This document shows, piece by piece, positions 25,587-33,847 of a DNA stretch of 34,573 nt. This DNA is from SAR324 cluster bacterium (GTDB lineage: Bacteria > SAR324 > NAC60-12): the NCBI GenBank assembly GCA_028282505.1, contig JANQHV010000032.1, positions 1 to 34,573 of the forward strand, read 5' to 3'. A program made the position numbers and the translations under genes. Positions within the stretch are counted from its first letter, which is position 1. Every line of letters starts with the position of its first letter. The notes beneath the pieces are model-generated. The model was not told where the DNA came from and did no database searches. It saw only the letters and a program-made list of their open reading frames with translations.

Positions 25587-26258
25587 CTAACCTCTCGTCA
25601 AATGCAAAGATGAAGCCGTTGTAAAAAAATAATCTCCTGTATAACCCGTCTCTTTAAAAACTTCTAACCATTCTTCCACATGCAAAACAGTTGTTCCCAA
25701 CAAGGTCCACATTTCGAACAATTCCTTTTCTTCTTTATCTCGATAGGCTCCCAGGGTAATGTAACTTTTCCCTTTACCAACGCGCTGTATTTCACGCAAG
25801 GCCCCCATAACCCCTCTAAGGTTCAGCATGTAAATGGCAGCAAACCCCATCACAAAATCAAATTCGTGATCCTGATAAGGCAACTGATCGTATTCTCCAA
25901 GGATCATGTCATCTTTCACAGATTCCATTGCACATTCTAAAGGATAGGGATGGTTTTCAATTCCCTTAACCGTGATTCCGGGTAAAGCTTGTTTTAAATC
26001 ATGCATGAAAAACCCCTTCTTACATCCCAAATCCAAGACAGCAGAATCAGGGGTCAATTGATACCTCTCAATGATGCCAGGCATCAATGTAGACCACCTT
26101 CCATCATATTTAAAACCGCCATAGCCATTTTCCCGGTCGCCATCATAATAATCTTTACCTAATTCAAAAGCTTTCATACGGTTATGAATTGTCCGCACCC
26201 CTTGCTTGACAAATCTTTTGGCCTTTGAGTGGGGATACCCAATATCAAATTCTGGCAT
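25587..26258 (-). CDS. Class I SAM-dependent methyltransferase (surface-carbohydrate type)
   Basis: A 223-residue methyltransferase. Motif I reads VLDLGCKKGFF (residues 74-84), followed by the acidic KGIENH strand and the DFVMGFAAIYML motif. An N-terminal GKDYYDGDRENGYGGFKYDGRW segment is typical of methyltransferases in Leptospira-like and other surface glycan clusters and may bind the sugar substrate. The start is very well supported, with AAGGAG just 4 nt from ATG 26258. It sits between the radical SAM and the 2OG-oxygenase genes, so its product may be an O- or N-methyl group on the same sugar; the acceptor is unknown. Confidence 0.87.
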   Translation of the reverse strand: MPEFDIGYPHSKAKRFVKQGVRTIHNRMKAFELGKDYYDGDRENGYGGFKYDGRWSTLMPGIIERYQLTPDSAVLDLGCKKGFFMHDLKQALPGITVKGIENHPYPLECAMESVKDDMILGEYDQLPYQDHEFDFVMGFAAIYMLNLRGVMGALREIQRVGKGKSYITLGAYRDKEEKELFEMWTLLGTTVLHVEEWLEVFKETGYTGDYFFTTASSLHLTRG

Positions 26259-26285
26259 AGTTCTCCTTTGGAATAATCTTAAAGT

Positions 26286-28169
26286 TTACGCAGATTTAAG
26301 GTGTGATCCTATGTTAAGTTCTGACAAAGACAGACCAAAATTTTTGAAGCAGTCTTGCCAATACTCCGAAGCACCCAGACGAGATTCAAGACGAGAAAAT
26401 AAAGCTGGATCAACGGCCCCTCTTACTTTTTTTTGCAAATATCCGCAAAAATACATTGGTAGTGGATCATCAGGGGCTACCAGGTTAGCCACATACTCTA
26501 GATATCCCAACTGTTGTCTTATTTTTATCGGATCCTCAACATTGAGAATCCTCGAAAAATTCAAATGATAGTTCATATACAACCAGATTGGTTCCAGCTC
26601 TTCTTTGGAAGGGATTTTATCTCGATTTTCCAGATTAGCAAAAGGACTGACAATTTGTGAGAATTGGTTTTGTTCCATCAGTTTACGTTTCTTTCCATAA
26701 GCACCACTATTATACCGAACATCTTCTGCTTTAACATCTTCAACCAATCCTTGCTGTACCATAGAATTAAAGATGGGAGTGTTGGGCAATGGCTGCAGAA
26801 TTGTTAAATTGTACCAATCCAGATCCATCTCCATAGCTACATTGAACGTATCTTCAATCATTTCATAGGTTTCATTGGGAAACCCCAGCATCAAAAACAC
26901 ACGAGCATTGATTTGTTTGTATTTTTTCAAGGTTTTAGCTGCTTTCAGGAAATTTATTACTTTGCCCGGTTTTTTCACAATTTTTAAGATTTCAGGATTA
27001 CCTGATTCCATTCCAATATTTAAACCAATACACCCGCTTTCTGCTGCTGCTGCTATCATTTCTTCCGTACAAGACGCAGCAATGACACCATTAGTACAAT
27101 CCCACGTAATGCCTACGTTCTGCCGGACCATCTCATTGAACAATTCCAAGGCCCGTTGATGGTTGAACAGAAGGTCATCATCAAGCCACATGATATGATC
27201 GACTCCAAAATCATTACGAAGTGTCAGCAACTCATCAACAACAGTCTGTACGGATTTAATGCGTACCCCTCTTCCATTAAAACTACGAACACTACAAAAA
27301 GTACACTGAGCCCGGCAACCACGATTTGAAAGTACAGTAGCACAACGTGCTTTCTTTTCTTTAATACACGCAAAAGATCCAATCACGCCATTATTCGATA
27401 AATCTTCCAGTTCCATTAGATCATAGGCAGGTACGATATCCAGTTCACTATCCTTAGGCACTCGTTTTTCTGCAAAATGGAGTTTGGTTTGAGACGTATT
27501 GAAATAGACTTGAAATAACGAATCCAAAGACTTTTGCCTGTTGACTGCTTGCACAAAATTTTTAAAGGCCAATTCAGCTTCATAGAGAAAAAATAAATCC
27601 ACTTTGGCAAAATCATTCAGAATGCTTTTACACTGTTCTTTGTGATTAAAACTGTTCGTAATATGAACACCTCCTAACGTGACAGGGATGTCTGGGCGTA
27701 AATATTTAACTTCCTCACAAACTTCTACCGATGCTGTATGAGTTTGAGTAAACATACAGGTAACCCCGATCAGATCCGGTTGAAACAGATCAATTTTTCG
27801 AGCAAGAGATTCTTTCCATACAGTATCGAAATCAAATGATTCAGGAGTAACAGATTGCCGACAAGTCCGCAACACGTGGTTGTTCAAATTCAGAATATCT
27901 ACTTCAATTCCTTCTTGCCGCAGATGACTTGCCACAACACCAATACCATAAGCGGGAAAGTTCCAATACCTTCCACGCTTACCTGTAGCATAATCAAACA
28001 TAGTTTGGTCACCATCCGGAGGGGCAACAAATAAAACCTTTTGGATATTCCTTTCTGGAAATAAACGAGTCAATTCCTGATCCGCTAACTGTTCCAGATT
28101 GAGAACATCAGCAGATTTTAAAGAAGGCCCTTCCAGTTGTCCTTGGTTAATTGTTAACGCTTCTAACAT
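26286..28169 (-). CDS. B12-binding domain radical SAM protein (group d)
   Basis: A 627-residue protein with a cobalamin-binding Rossmann domain at about residues 45-210 (VLFVAPP, GIGVVASHLRQEG, PDLIGVTCMF, VTLGGVH) and a radical SAM core with RGCRAQCTFC (Cys285, Cys289, Cys292). LDDDLLF, GLNIGMESGN and MLGFPNETYEMI are in the expected core order. This architecture is that of BchE-like and other methylating or ring-modifying enzymes. No DxHxxG base-off motif is seen. The ATG at 28167-28169 follows a strong GGGGAG. The gene starts the carbohydrate-cluster segment ending at 24246. It is not a close copy of the B12-type gene at 4206-6341, so the two probably do different chemistry. Confidence 0.88.
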   Translation of the reverse strand: MLEALTINQGQLEGPSLKSADVLNLEQLADQELTRLFPERNIQKVLFVAPPDGDQTMFDYATGKRGRYWNFPAYGIGVVASHLRQEGIEVDILNLNNHVLRTCRQSVTPESFDFDTVWKESLARKIDLFQPDLIGVTCMFTQTHTASVEVCEEVKYLRPDIPVTLGGVHITNSFNHKEQCKSILNDFAKVDLFFLYEAELAFKNFVQAVNRQKSLDSLFQVYFNTSQTKLHFAEKRVPKDSELDIVPAYDLMELEDLSNNGVIGSFACIKEKKARCATVLSNRGCRAQCTFCSVRSFNGRGVRIKSVQTVVDELLTLRNDFGVDHIMWLDDDLLFNHQRALELFNEMVRQNVGITWDCTNGVIAASCTEEMIAAAAESGCIGLNIGMESGNPEILKIVKKPGKVINFLKAAKTLKKYKQINARVFLMLGFPNETYEMIEDTFNVAMEMDLDWYNLTILQPLPNTPIFNSMVQQGLVEDVKAEDVRYNSGAYGKKRKLMEQNQFSQIVSPFANLENRDKIPSKEELEPIWLYMNYHLNFSRILNVEDPIKIRQQLGYLEYVANLVAPDDPLPMYFCGYLQKKVRGAVDPALFSRLESRLGASEYWQDCFKNFGLSLSELNIGSHLKSA

Positions 28170-28242
28170 AGTCTTCTCCCCTAAAGGGTTAGTAGATCGC
28201 TTCTTTGTTACTTAGAGGCCAGAAACATCAGCCTTTGTTTAT

Positions 28243-29019
28243 TCAAGATCCAATATATGCCAGTCCTTCACCGGCATCAATGGGAATACAACTGCCTGCC
28301 ATCATAGAGGCCTGCTCACTGGCTAGCAGAGCAATTAATGGCATCAACTCGCTCGCTTCTCCAACTTTTCCTCGAGGCAACCGATTCTGGATAAATTGTT
28401 CCACAACTTCTGGTTTGTTAGCCTCAAGTCGCTTCCATGCATTTTCAGGAGCATAGAAGGCTCCTGGAAGAATGCCTGTCACCACCACACCACTTTTGGC
28501 AAGTTCACGTCCTAGACTTCTGACATAGGCTGCCAAAGCAGCCTTAGCTGTATTATAACCAACGGAACCTGTTGCTTCTTGAGAAGCAATAGAACAGATA
28601 TGAATCACATTGCCTTTCCCCTTCGTCACCATTTCAGGCAGAAAATGACGATTGATTTCTGCAGCGGCTGCCACATTGAGTTTATACAGGGTATTGATTT
28701 GTTCCCAGGAAAGCAAAGGGTCCCGGAACCCATACCCCCCCCCTAGTGAGTGTATGATCACATCGACGTCTTGCAAAAATGCTTTTCCCTCTTGTACTAA
28801 ACGTTCGATCTCTTCCTTTTCTAATAAATCAGCAGGTATGGACAGATGTTGATCCGGTTGAGCAAAACTCAAACGAAGAGCTTCCAATTTTTCCTGATTT
28901 CTGCCTGTTATCACAAGACGGCTGCCCCATTGCTCGAAATATTGTGCACAGACCCAGCCCAGTCCTTTTGAGGCACCAGTGATCAAAACTTTTTTATTAC
29001 GAAAACAATCTTGAAACAT
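28243..29019 (-). CDS. Short-chain dehydrogenase/reductase (SDR)
   Basis: SDR of about 258 residues. Motifs are ITGASKGLG (cofactor loop), an IIHSLGGGYG segment where NNAG usually lies, IHICSIAS with the catalytic Ser, and YNTAKAAL with the catalytic Tyr and Lys. The HSLGGG sequence replacing the usual NAG is unusual but occurs in some sugar-modifying SDRs. C-terminal MMAGSCIPIDAGEGL is the terminal strand. The start is taken at ATG 29017-29019; ATG 29049 would add ten residues without a usual SDR N-terminus. It is a likely nucleotide-sugar or glycan keto-reductase; the substrate cannot be told. Confidence 0.85.
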   Translation of the reverse strand: MFQDCFRNKKVLITGASKGLGWVCAQYFEQWGSRLVITGRNQEKLEALRLSFAQPDQHLSIPADLLEKEEIERLVQEGKAFLQDVDVIIHSLGGGYGFRDPLLSWEQINTLYKLNVAAAAEINRHFLPEMVTKGKGNVIHICSIASQEATGSVGYNTAKAALAAYVRSLGRELAKSGVVVTGILPGAFYAPENAWKRLEANKPEVVEQFIQNRLPRGKVGEASELMPLIALLASEQASMMAGSCIPIDAGEGLAYIGS

Positions 29020-29099
29020 GATAGTAAAACCCTCTCTTCTAGACTCCAATCATTCATTATGAATCAAAAAAATTCAGTGAATCATGAAACTTTTCTTAC

Positions 29100-30380
29100 T
29101 TATTCCAATAGTTCTGCATTCTGCCTGAGAAATTCTGCACCAATACGTATACGAAAAACACCACTTTTTCCAGTATTCAAAAATACATGATGCCCATGTT
29201 TAAATAGTGCACGAAAACGTTCCTGTAATATTTCATCTTCTTCCGTCGTTTGCCATACACCATTCAAACGATCATCGAATTCTTTGACCGCCGAGGCAAT
29301 TTCATCTTCTGTGTTTTCAATAGCCTCAATCCCTGCTTCCTCATATAGTTGAGATTTGCCATAGCAATAGACTTCCGAATTAAAAATTTCACGAAATGTC
29401 ATGAAACGGCGTTCCTGAACCAACCAAAGCTTTTTAGGAATACACAGACTATGCTCACACCACGTCCGCAACTGGCCTATCGGCACAAAGTTTACTTGAA
29501 GCGTTGGTATACGGAAATTAACAAAAGAAATTGAATCGAGTCCAGACATACCATTAATAAAAAACTGGCACTTTGCACAAAGATACACGTCAAGGAAATC
29601 AGTCCTATACTTTGTTGCATAATCAATCACCTTTGGATGCTCCATTGAAAAAGCTTCTTTTACAAAATGTCCCATCCGAATAACAGTATACCCCCTTTGC
29701 ACTAACTCACTAACGGCTGATTTAAAATTTTGAATATCCATATTACGGTAGTCATGGTAACCCCAAGAATCTGCTGCAATAAAATTCTGCATATAGGTTT
29801 CATCTCTTCCAATAAAACAGACAAAAGGGGTCTGAGGCGTGATTCCCATTTTTACCAACTGCTCTTCTCCAAACTTTTCTTCCTCTTCTGTAAAAGAAAG
29901 ATGGACAGGAGTTCTACGAAGTAAATCATGTACATCAACATCATGAGGAGGTGTTGGTGCAATATGAAGTTGACCTTTGGGCAAACAAGAGTTTGCAAGT
30001 GCTAAATAATAGGCCCACACAGAGATGTTTAATTTCCGTTCCCACATTTTCTTTAACTGATAATTGGAAACTGGTGGCAGCATATAGAAAATATCATGAA
30101 CATTTTTTTCATGCATCCCTGCATCCCGTTCACAAAGATACAATTCGGTATTTGCTGAAAAATGCCCTATTTTTTCACAACGTAATTCACCAAACCGAAT
30201 AACTAAAAGCGGACGCAAGCACCTGATCACCAAGATCACAGGCAATAAGCACAATGAACCGGTCAAAGCAATTATATAAAATAGTTTCCTACGTATCTTA
30301 AAGAAAACGGACGCATCTTTTCTATTTTCATATACTTTACAAATAATAAATTCATGGATGTTAGAAAAACACACTTTCAT
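29100..30380 (-). CDS. TIGR04372-family glycosyltransferase, copy 1
   Basis: A 426-residue putative glycosyltransferase of the TIGR04372 type. It has an N-terminal membrane helix (about 33-60) that would anchor it at the inner membrane, an IGHFSANTELYL segment, SNYQLKKMWE, the FTEEEEKFG motif near 163-171, VCFIGRDETY (187-196), HDYRNMDI (209-216), a GYTVIRMG strand and a VIDYATKY-DFLDVYL stretch. The C-terminal FINGMSGLDS loop is probably at the nucleotide-sugar site by analogy with GT-B enzymes. It starts in the TAATG overlap with copy 2's stop, so it is translationally coupled. The two copies are near-identical except in a few blocks, notably residues 278-285 and 305-313. Confidence 0.85.
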   Translation of the reverse strand: MKVCFSNIHEFIICKVYENRKDASVFFKIRRKLFYIIALTGSLCLLPVILVIRCLRPLLVIRFGELRCEKIGHFSANTELYLCERDAGMHEKNVHDIFYMLPPVSNYQLKKMWERKLNISVWAYYLALANSCLPKGQLHIAPTPPHDVDVHDLLRRTPVHLSFTEEEEKFGEEQLVKMGITPQTPFVCFIGRDETYMQNFIAADSWGYHDYRNMDIQNFKSAVSELVQRGYTVIRMGHFVKEAFSMEHPKVIDYATKYRTDFLDVYLCAKCQFFINGMSGLDSISFVNFRIPTLQVNFVPIGQLRTWCEHSLCIPKKLWLVQERRFMTFREIFNSEVYCYGKSQLYEEAGIEAIENTEDEIASAVKEFDDRLNGVWQTTEEDEILQERFRALFKHGHHVFLNTGKSGVFRIRIGAEFLRQNAELLE

Positions 30381-31654
30381 TACGCTAACAGTTGCACATT
30401 TTGTCTGAGAAATTCGGCACCAATACGCATACGAAAGGCATCATTTTTTTTAGTATTCGAAAACACACGATACCCATATTTAAATAATGTACGGAAACGT
30501 TTTTGTAAAATTTCATCCTCTTCTGTAGTTTGCCACACACCATTCAAATAGTCGTCAAATTCTTTGACGACTGCGGCAATTTCATTTTCTGTGTTTTCAA
30601 TCACCTCAATTCCCGCTTTCTCATACTGTTCGGATTTGCCATAGCGATAGACATCCGAATTAAAAATTTCACGAAATGTCATGAAACGACGTTCCTGGAC
30701 CAACCAAAGCTTTTTGGGAATGAAAAAAATATGTTCTCTGTATGGCGGTAACTGACCTATCGGCACAAAGTTGACATGAAGCGTCGGTATACGGAAATTG
30801 ACACTAGCAATTGCCTGAATTCCAGAATTACCATTAATAAAAAACTTACACTTTGCACATAGATATACGTCAAGGAAATCGGTCCTATACTTTGTTGCAT
30901 AATCAATCAATTTTGGATGCTCCATAGAAAAAGCTTCTTTTACCAAATGTCCCATCCGAATAACAGTATACCCCCTTTCCACTAACTCACTAACGGCTGA
31001 TTTAAAATTTTGAATATCCATATTACGGTAGTCATGGTAACTCCAAGAACGCGTGGGAATAAAATTCTGCATATAGGTTTCATCCCTTCCAATAAAACAG
31101 ACAAAAGGGGTCTGAGAAGTGATTCCCATTTTCATCAACTGTTCTTCTCCAAACTGTTCTTCTTCTTCAGTAAAAGAAAGATGGACAGATGTTCTACAAA
31201 GTAAATCATGCACATCAACATCGTGAGGAGGTGTTGGAGCTATATGACGTTGCCCTTTAGGCAAATAGGAGTTGGCAAGTGCCAAATAATAAGCCCAGGC
31301 CGAGATGTGTAATTTCTGTTCCCACATTTTCTTTAACTGATAATTAGAAATCGGTGCTAGTAAATAGAAAATATCATGAACATTTTTTTCATGCATCCCC
31401 GCATCTCGTTCACAAAGATACAACTCTGTATTCGCAGAAAAATGCCCTATTTTATCACCACGCAATTGCCCAAATCGAATCACCAAAAGCGGGCTTAAAC
31501 ACCTGATGAGCATAATTACAGGAATTAAGGAATAAGAAATTATCAAAACTAATGTATAGAATAGCCGTCTACGGATCCTAAAAAAAACGGAAAGATCGCT
31601 TCTGGTTTCATATGCCTTATAAATAATAAATTCATGGATATTAGAAAAATGCAT
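30380..31654 (-). CDS. TIGR04372-family glycosyltransferase, copy 2
   Basis: A 424-residue tandem duplicate of the gene downstream, with the same N-terminal membrane helix and motifs (IGHFSANTELYL, FTEEEEQFG, VCFIGRDETY, HDYRNMDI, GYTVIRMG). By eye the two proteins are well over 80% identical. In place of GMSGLDSISF it has GNSGIQAIAS, and RTWCEHSLC is replaced by PPYREHIFF, so sugar donor or acceptor preference may differ. The ATG at 31652-31654 has a GTGGA-like site about 5 nt upstream. It lies 58 bp from the HemN-like B gene, which precedes it in transcription. Role: addition of a sugar to a lipid-linked glycan, inferred from family. Confidence 0.85.
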   Translation of the reverse strand: MHFSNIHEFIIYKAYETRSDLSVFFRIRRRLFYTLVLIISYSLIPVIMLIRCLSPLLVIRFGQLRGDKIGHFSANTELYLCERDAGMHEKNVHDIFYLLAPISNYQLKKMWEQKLHISAWAYYLALANSYLPKGQRHIAPTPPHDVDVHDLLCRTSVHLSFTEEEEQFGEEQLMKMGITSQTPFVCFIGRDETYMQNFIPTRSWSYHDYRNMDIQNFKSAVSELVERGYTVIRMGHLVKEAFSMEHPKLIDYATKYRTDFLDVYLCAKCKFFINGNSGIQAIASVNFRIPTLHVNFVPIGQLPPYREHIFFIPKKLWLVQERRFMTFREIFNSDVYRYGKSEQYEKAGIEVIENTENEIAAVVKEFDDYLNGVWQTTEEDEILQKRFRTLFKYGYRVFSNTKKNDAFRMRIGAEFLRQNVQLLA

Positions 31655-31712
31655 ACTGATCCACTCTCACTCATTAAATCGTTTACATAAAACCACACTA
31701 CTTGAATAAATA

Positions 31713-33119
31713 CTACAAGTGATTTTTGTTCCCGGTTCCATGAATTTCATAATGTTTATTTCTTAAGAATCGATCAAATTCTTTGCAAATATGACGATTA
31801 AAGATCTTTCCAAGAGGAGTGATTTGAATATCGCCTGAAGTGAACTCCACCATTTCGTCTTGAACAAAATGCTGCAATCCCTGGATCTCTTCTGAAAAAT
31901 ATGAATTAAAATCGATTTGATATTTAGCCTCCACTTTTTTCAGACCCACTCGATCCTCACAAAGAATGCTTTCGATGATCTCTCTTCTGACTAGATCATC
32001 TGAAGACATTCGATAGCTCTTTTGAATAGGAAATCTACCCTTGCTGATACTGTTGGCATATGTCTCCAGGTTACACGTATTTTGATAATAAGCATATGAA
32101 GTTTTGAGAGTGCTGGAAGGCCCGATACCAAACAATGTATCACAGCCGTGGGATGAAAAACCAATAAACTCCCTCTTCATTGTTCTATTCTTCATTGCTT
32201 TTGTTAAACTATCGGTCGGTTTGGCAAAGTGATCAATGCCGATATGGTTCCAACCATTAGACTTAAAATTATCCATTGCCTCAAAAAACATCCAAGCCTT
32301 TTCCTCATCATTGAGGGTTGGGTAATTGTCTAATACTTTCATGTGCTTATTGATATTCGGGACATGGGCATATTTCAGCAAAGTAATTCGATCTGGAGAG
32401 AGCTTTTTGATCAACTCGATGGTTTCATGAAAAGAATCCCTGGTTTGCAATGGCAGTCCATACAATAAGTCAAAGTTAATGCTATTAAAATAACTCCTCA
32501 CTTCGGAAGTAAGTAGTGAATCGATCATTTCAAAGGAATGCACTCGATTGACTGCTTGCTGAACTTCCAGCTTAAAATCTTGAATTCCCATAGAAAGTCG
32601 ATTGAATCCCAATTCATGAGCGAGTCTAAATTTTTCAGGTGTTGCAGAACGAGGATCAAATTCAATAGAAAATTCCTTTAACTGTCTTACATCAATCCAA
32701 CTGTTCAACTTTTCTACCAGAGAGATGATTTCTTCTTCTGTCAGATAGGAAGGAGTGCCTCCGCCAAAATGAATGGCCTGAAAACTGGGCATATCTCCAT
32801 TTTTTCCCAGTTGAGAAAATAACATGTCTATTTCTGTTAACATGTATTGTAAAAAGGTATTTATCTTTTGACGATCTTTCGTAATGGTGACATTGCAAAT
32901 GCAAAAGTAACATTGCTGGGGACAATAGGGAAAATGAATATATAGTGCCACCTGCTTGTCGTTCTCTCTTTGACTCCATTTAGACAAGGCTTCGACATAC
33001 TCATGTTCCTGGACATTAGCTGACCATGCTCCTAAAGTTGGGTAACTTGTATAGTAAGGCCCCGGAGCAATAAATTTTTCGATTAATTCTTGATTTGCTA
33101 TTTCAGATATTTTAAACAT
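31713..33119 (-). CDS. HemN-like radical SAM protein B
   Basis: A 468-residue HemN-type protein paralogous to the one at 18400-19839. Features are YYTSYP near the N-terminus, the SAM-site Tyr in ALYIHFPYC, CPQQCYFCIC (Cys66, Cys70, Cys73, Cys75), HFGGGTPSY, SIEFDPRS, NFDLLYGLPLQT and the full C-terminal HemN domain. Where E. coli HemN has HRNFQGY it reads KREFIGF, keeping Phe but losing Gln. Both window copies share VNRVHS and a LSPDRI block, so they are closer to each other than to E. coli HemN. With no haem genes around, and glycosyltransferases right downstream, a glycan or lipid-carrier reaction is at least as likely as a coproporphyrinogen one. ATG at 33117-33119 follows AAGG about 6 nt upstream. 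Confidence 0.85.
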   Translation of the reverse strand: MFKISEIANQELIEKFIAPGPYYTSYPTLGAWSANVQEHEYVEALSKWSQRENDKQVALYIHFPYCPQQCYFCICNVTITKDRQKINTFLQYMLTEIDMLFSQLGKNGDMPSFQAIHFGGGTPSYLTEEEIISLVEKLNSWIDVRQLKEFSIEFDPRSATPEKFRLAHELGFNRLSMGIQDFKLEVQQAVNRVHSFEMIDSLLTSEVRSYFNSINFDLLYGLPLQTRDSFHETIELIKKLSPDRITLLKYAHVPNINKHMKVLDNYPTLNDEEKAWMFFEAMDNFKSNGWNHIGIDHFAKPTDSLTKAMKNRTMKREFIGFSSHGCDTLFGIGPSSTLKTSYAYYQNTCNLETYANSISKGRFPIQKSYRMSSDDLVRREIIESILCEDRVGLKKVEAKYQIDFNSYFSEEIQGLQHFVQDEMVEFTSGDIQITPLGKIFNRHICKEFDRFLRNKHYEIHGTGNKNHL

Positions 33120-33142
33120 ATGGCCTTTTTTAACAAGATCTA

Positions 33143-33231
33143 ATAGTGTTCCAGAAAAGTGTTTTCAACACCCCCCTGGCCCCCTTTGAAAAAAGGGAGA
33201 ACTTCCAGAAACAACTTTTCTGGAACACTAT
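33143..33231. mobile_element. MITE-like inverted-repeat element
   Basis: An 89-bp element between the DJ-1-like and HemN-like B genes. Its ends are a perfect 18-bp inverted repeat: 33143-33160 (ATAGTGTTCCAGAAAAGT) and its complement at 33214-33231. The centre has a C-run (cccccctggcccccttt) and a 'tttgaaaaaaggg' hairpin-like stretch. No coding sequence fits. The structure is typical of a non-autonomous miniature element or a long transcript hairpin. No clear target-site duplication is visible at the edges. Confidence 0.7.
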
Positions 33232-33292
33232 AGATGGAGCCTGTATCTGACAAAGTGCGGGTAGAGAATTCAGATAAAAATCAACCTAATAA

Positions 33293-33811
33293 CTATTGAT
33301 TGTTTAGGTAGGCAATAACTGCTTTCATAAAATCTCCGTTGTTATTGTAATGAGGAGAACTGATAAAGTTATCATCAATGACCACAGGAACTTTATGTTG
33401 ATAGTCCGCACCTGAATTTCGCATATCCGCCTCAATACTCCAAAACGCAGTCAGTTTCCGACCTTTAGTTACTCCGGCAGAAATCATAATCCAGGGACCA
33501 TGACAAATTGCAGCAACCAGTTTCTTTTGCTGATCCATTTCTTTCACAAACTCCTGGACTTCTGGCAGCAACCGAACCCGATCTGGAGCCTCGAAACCTC
33601 CTGGTAAGACAACCGCATCAAAATCATTAGCATTCAAATCCTGTGTACTCATAGTAGCTCTGGCTGGAACCCCGTATTTTCCATAAACAACGGCCCCATC
33701 CTTTGTGGCAATTTCAGTGGTAAATCCTTCTTCCAATAACCGATAGTAAGGATAGACAACTTCTTCATCCTGAAAGCCAGGACCTGTAATAATGACTACT
33801 TTTTTACTCAT
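33293..33811 (-). CDS. DJ-1/PfpI family protein
   Basis: A 172-residue cytosolic protein of the DJ-1/PfpI/YhbO class, probably a glyoxalase- or deglycase-like hydrolase, or a peptidase. The nucleophile elbow is AICHGPW, with Cys103 followed by His104 and a conserved Glu in the N-terminal FQDEEV strand as the third residue. The oxyanion segment LPGGFEAPD is intact. Length equals the family norm. The start is certain: GGAGG lies 4 nt before ATG 33811 (33816-33820). It sits just downstream of a sugar-acid dehydratase-like gene, and both may be unrelated to the glycan cluster, forming its right flank. Confidence 0.9.
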   Translation of the reverse strand: MSKKVVIITGPGFQDEEVVYPYYRLLEEGFTTEIATKDGAVVYGKYGVPARATMSTQDLNANDFDAVVLPGGFEAPDRVRLLPEVQEFVKEMDQQKKLVAAICHGPWIMISAGVTKGRKLTAFWSIEADMRNSGADYQHKVPVVIDDNFISSPHYNNNGDFMKAVIAYLNNQ

Positions 33812-33847
33812 TATTCCTCCAGAATAATATGTTATAAAAACATGCTA

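Noticed and set aside
26206-26568. A 120-codon open frame on the + strand
   Set aside because: Antisense to the methyltransferase start and the radical SAM 3' end, both well supported; its product has no recognisable motifs.
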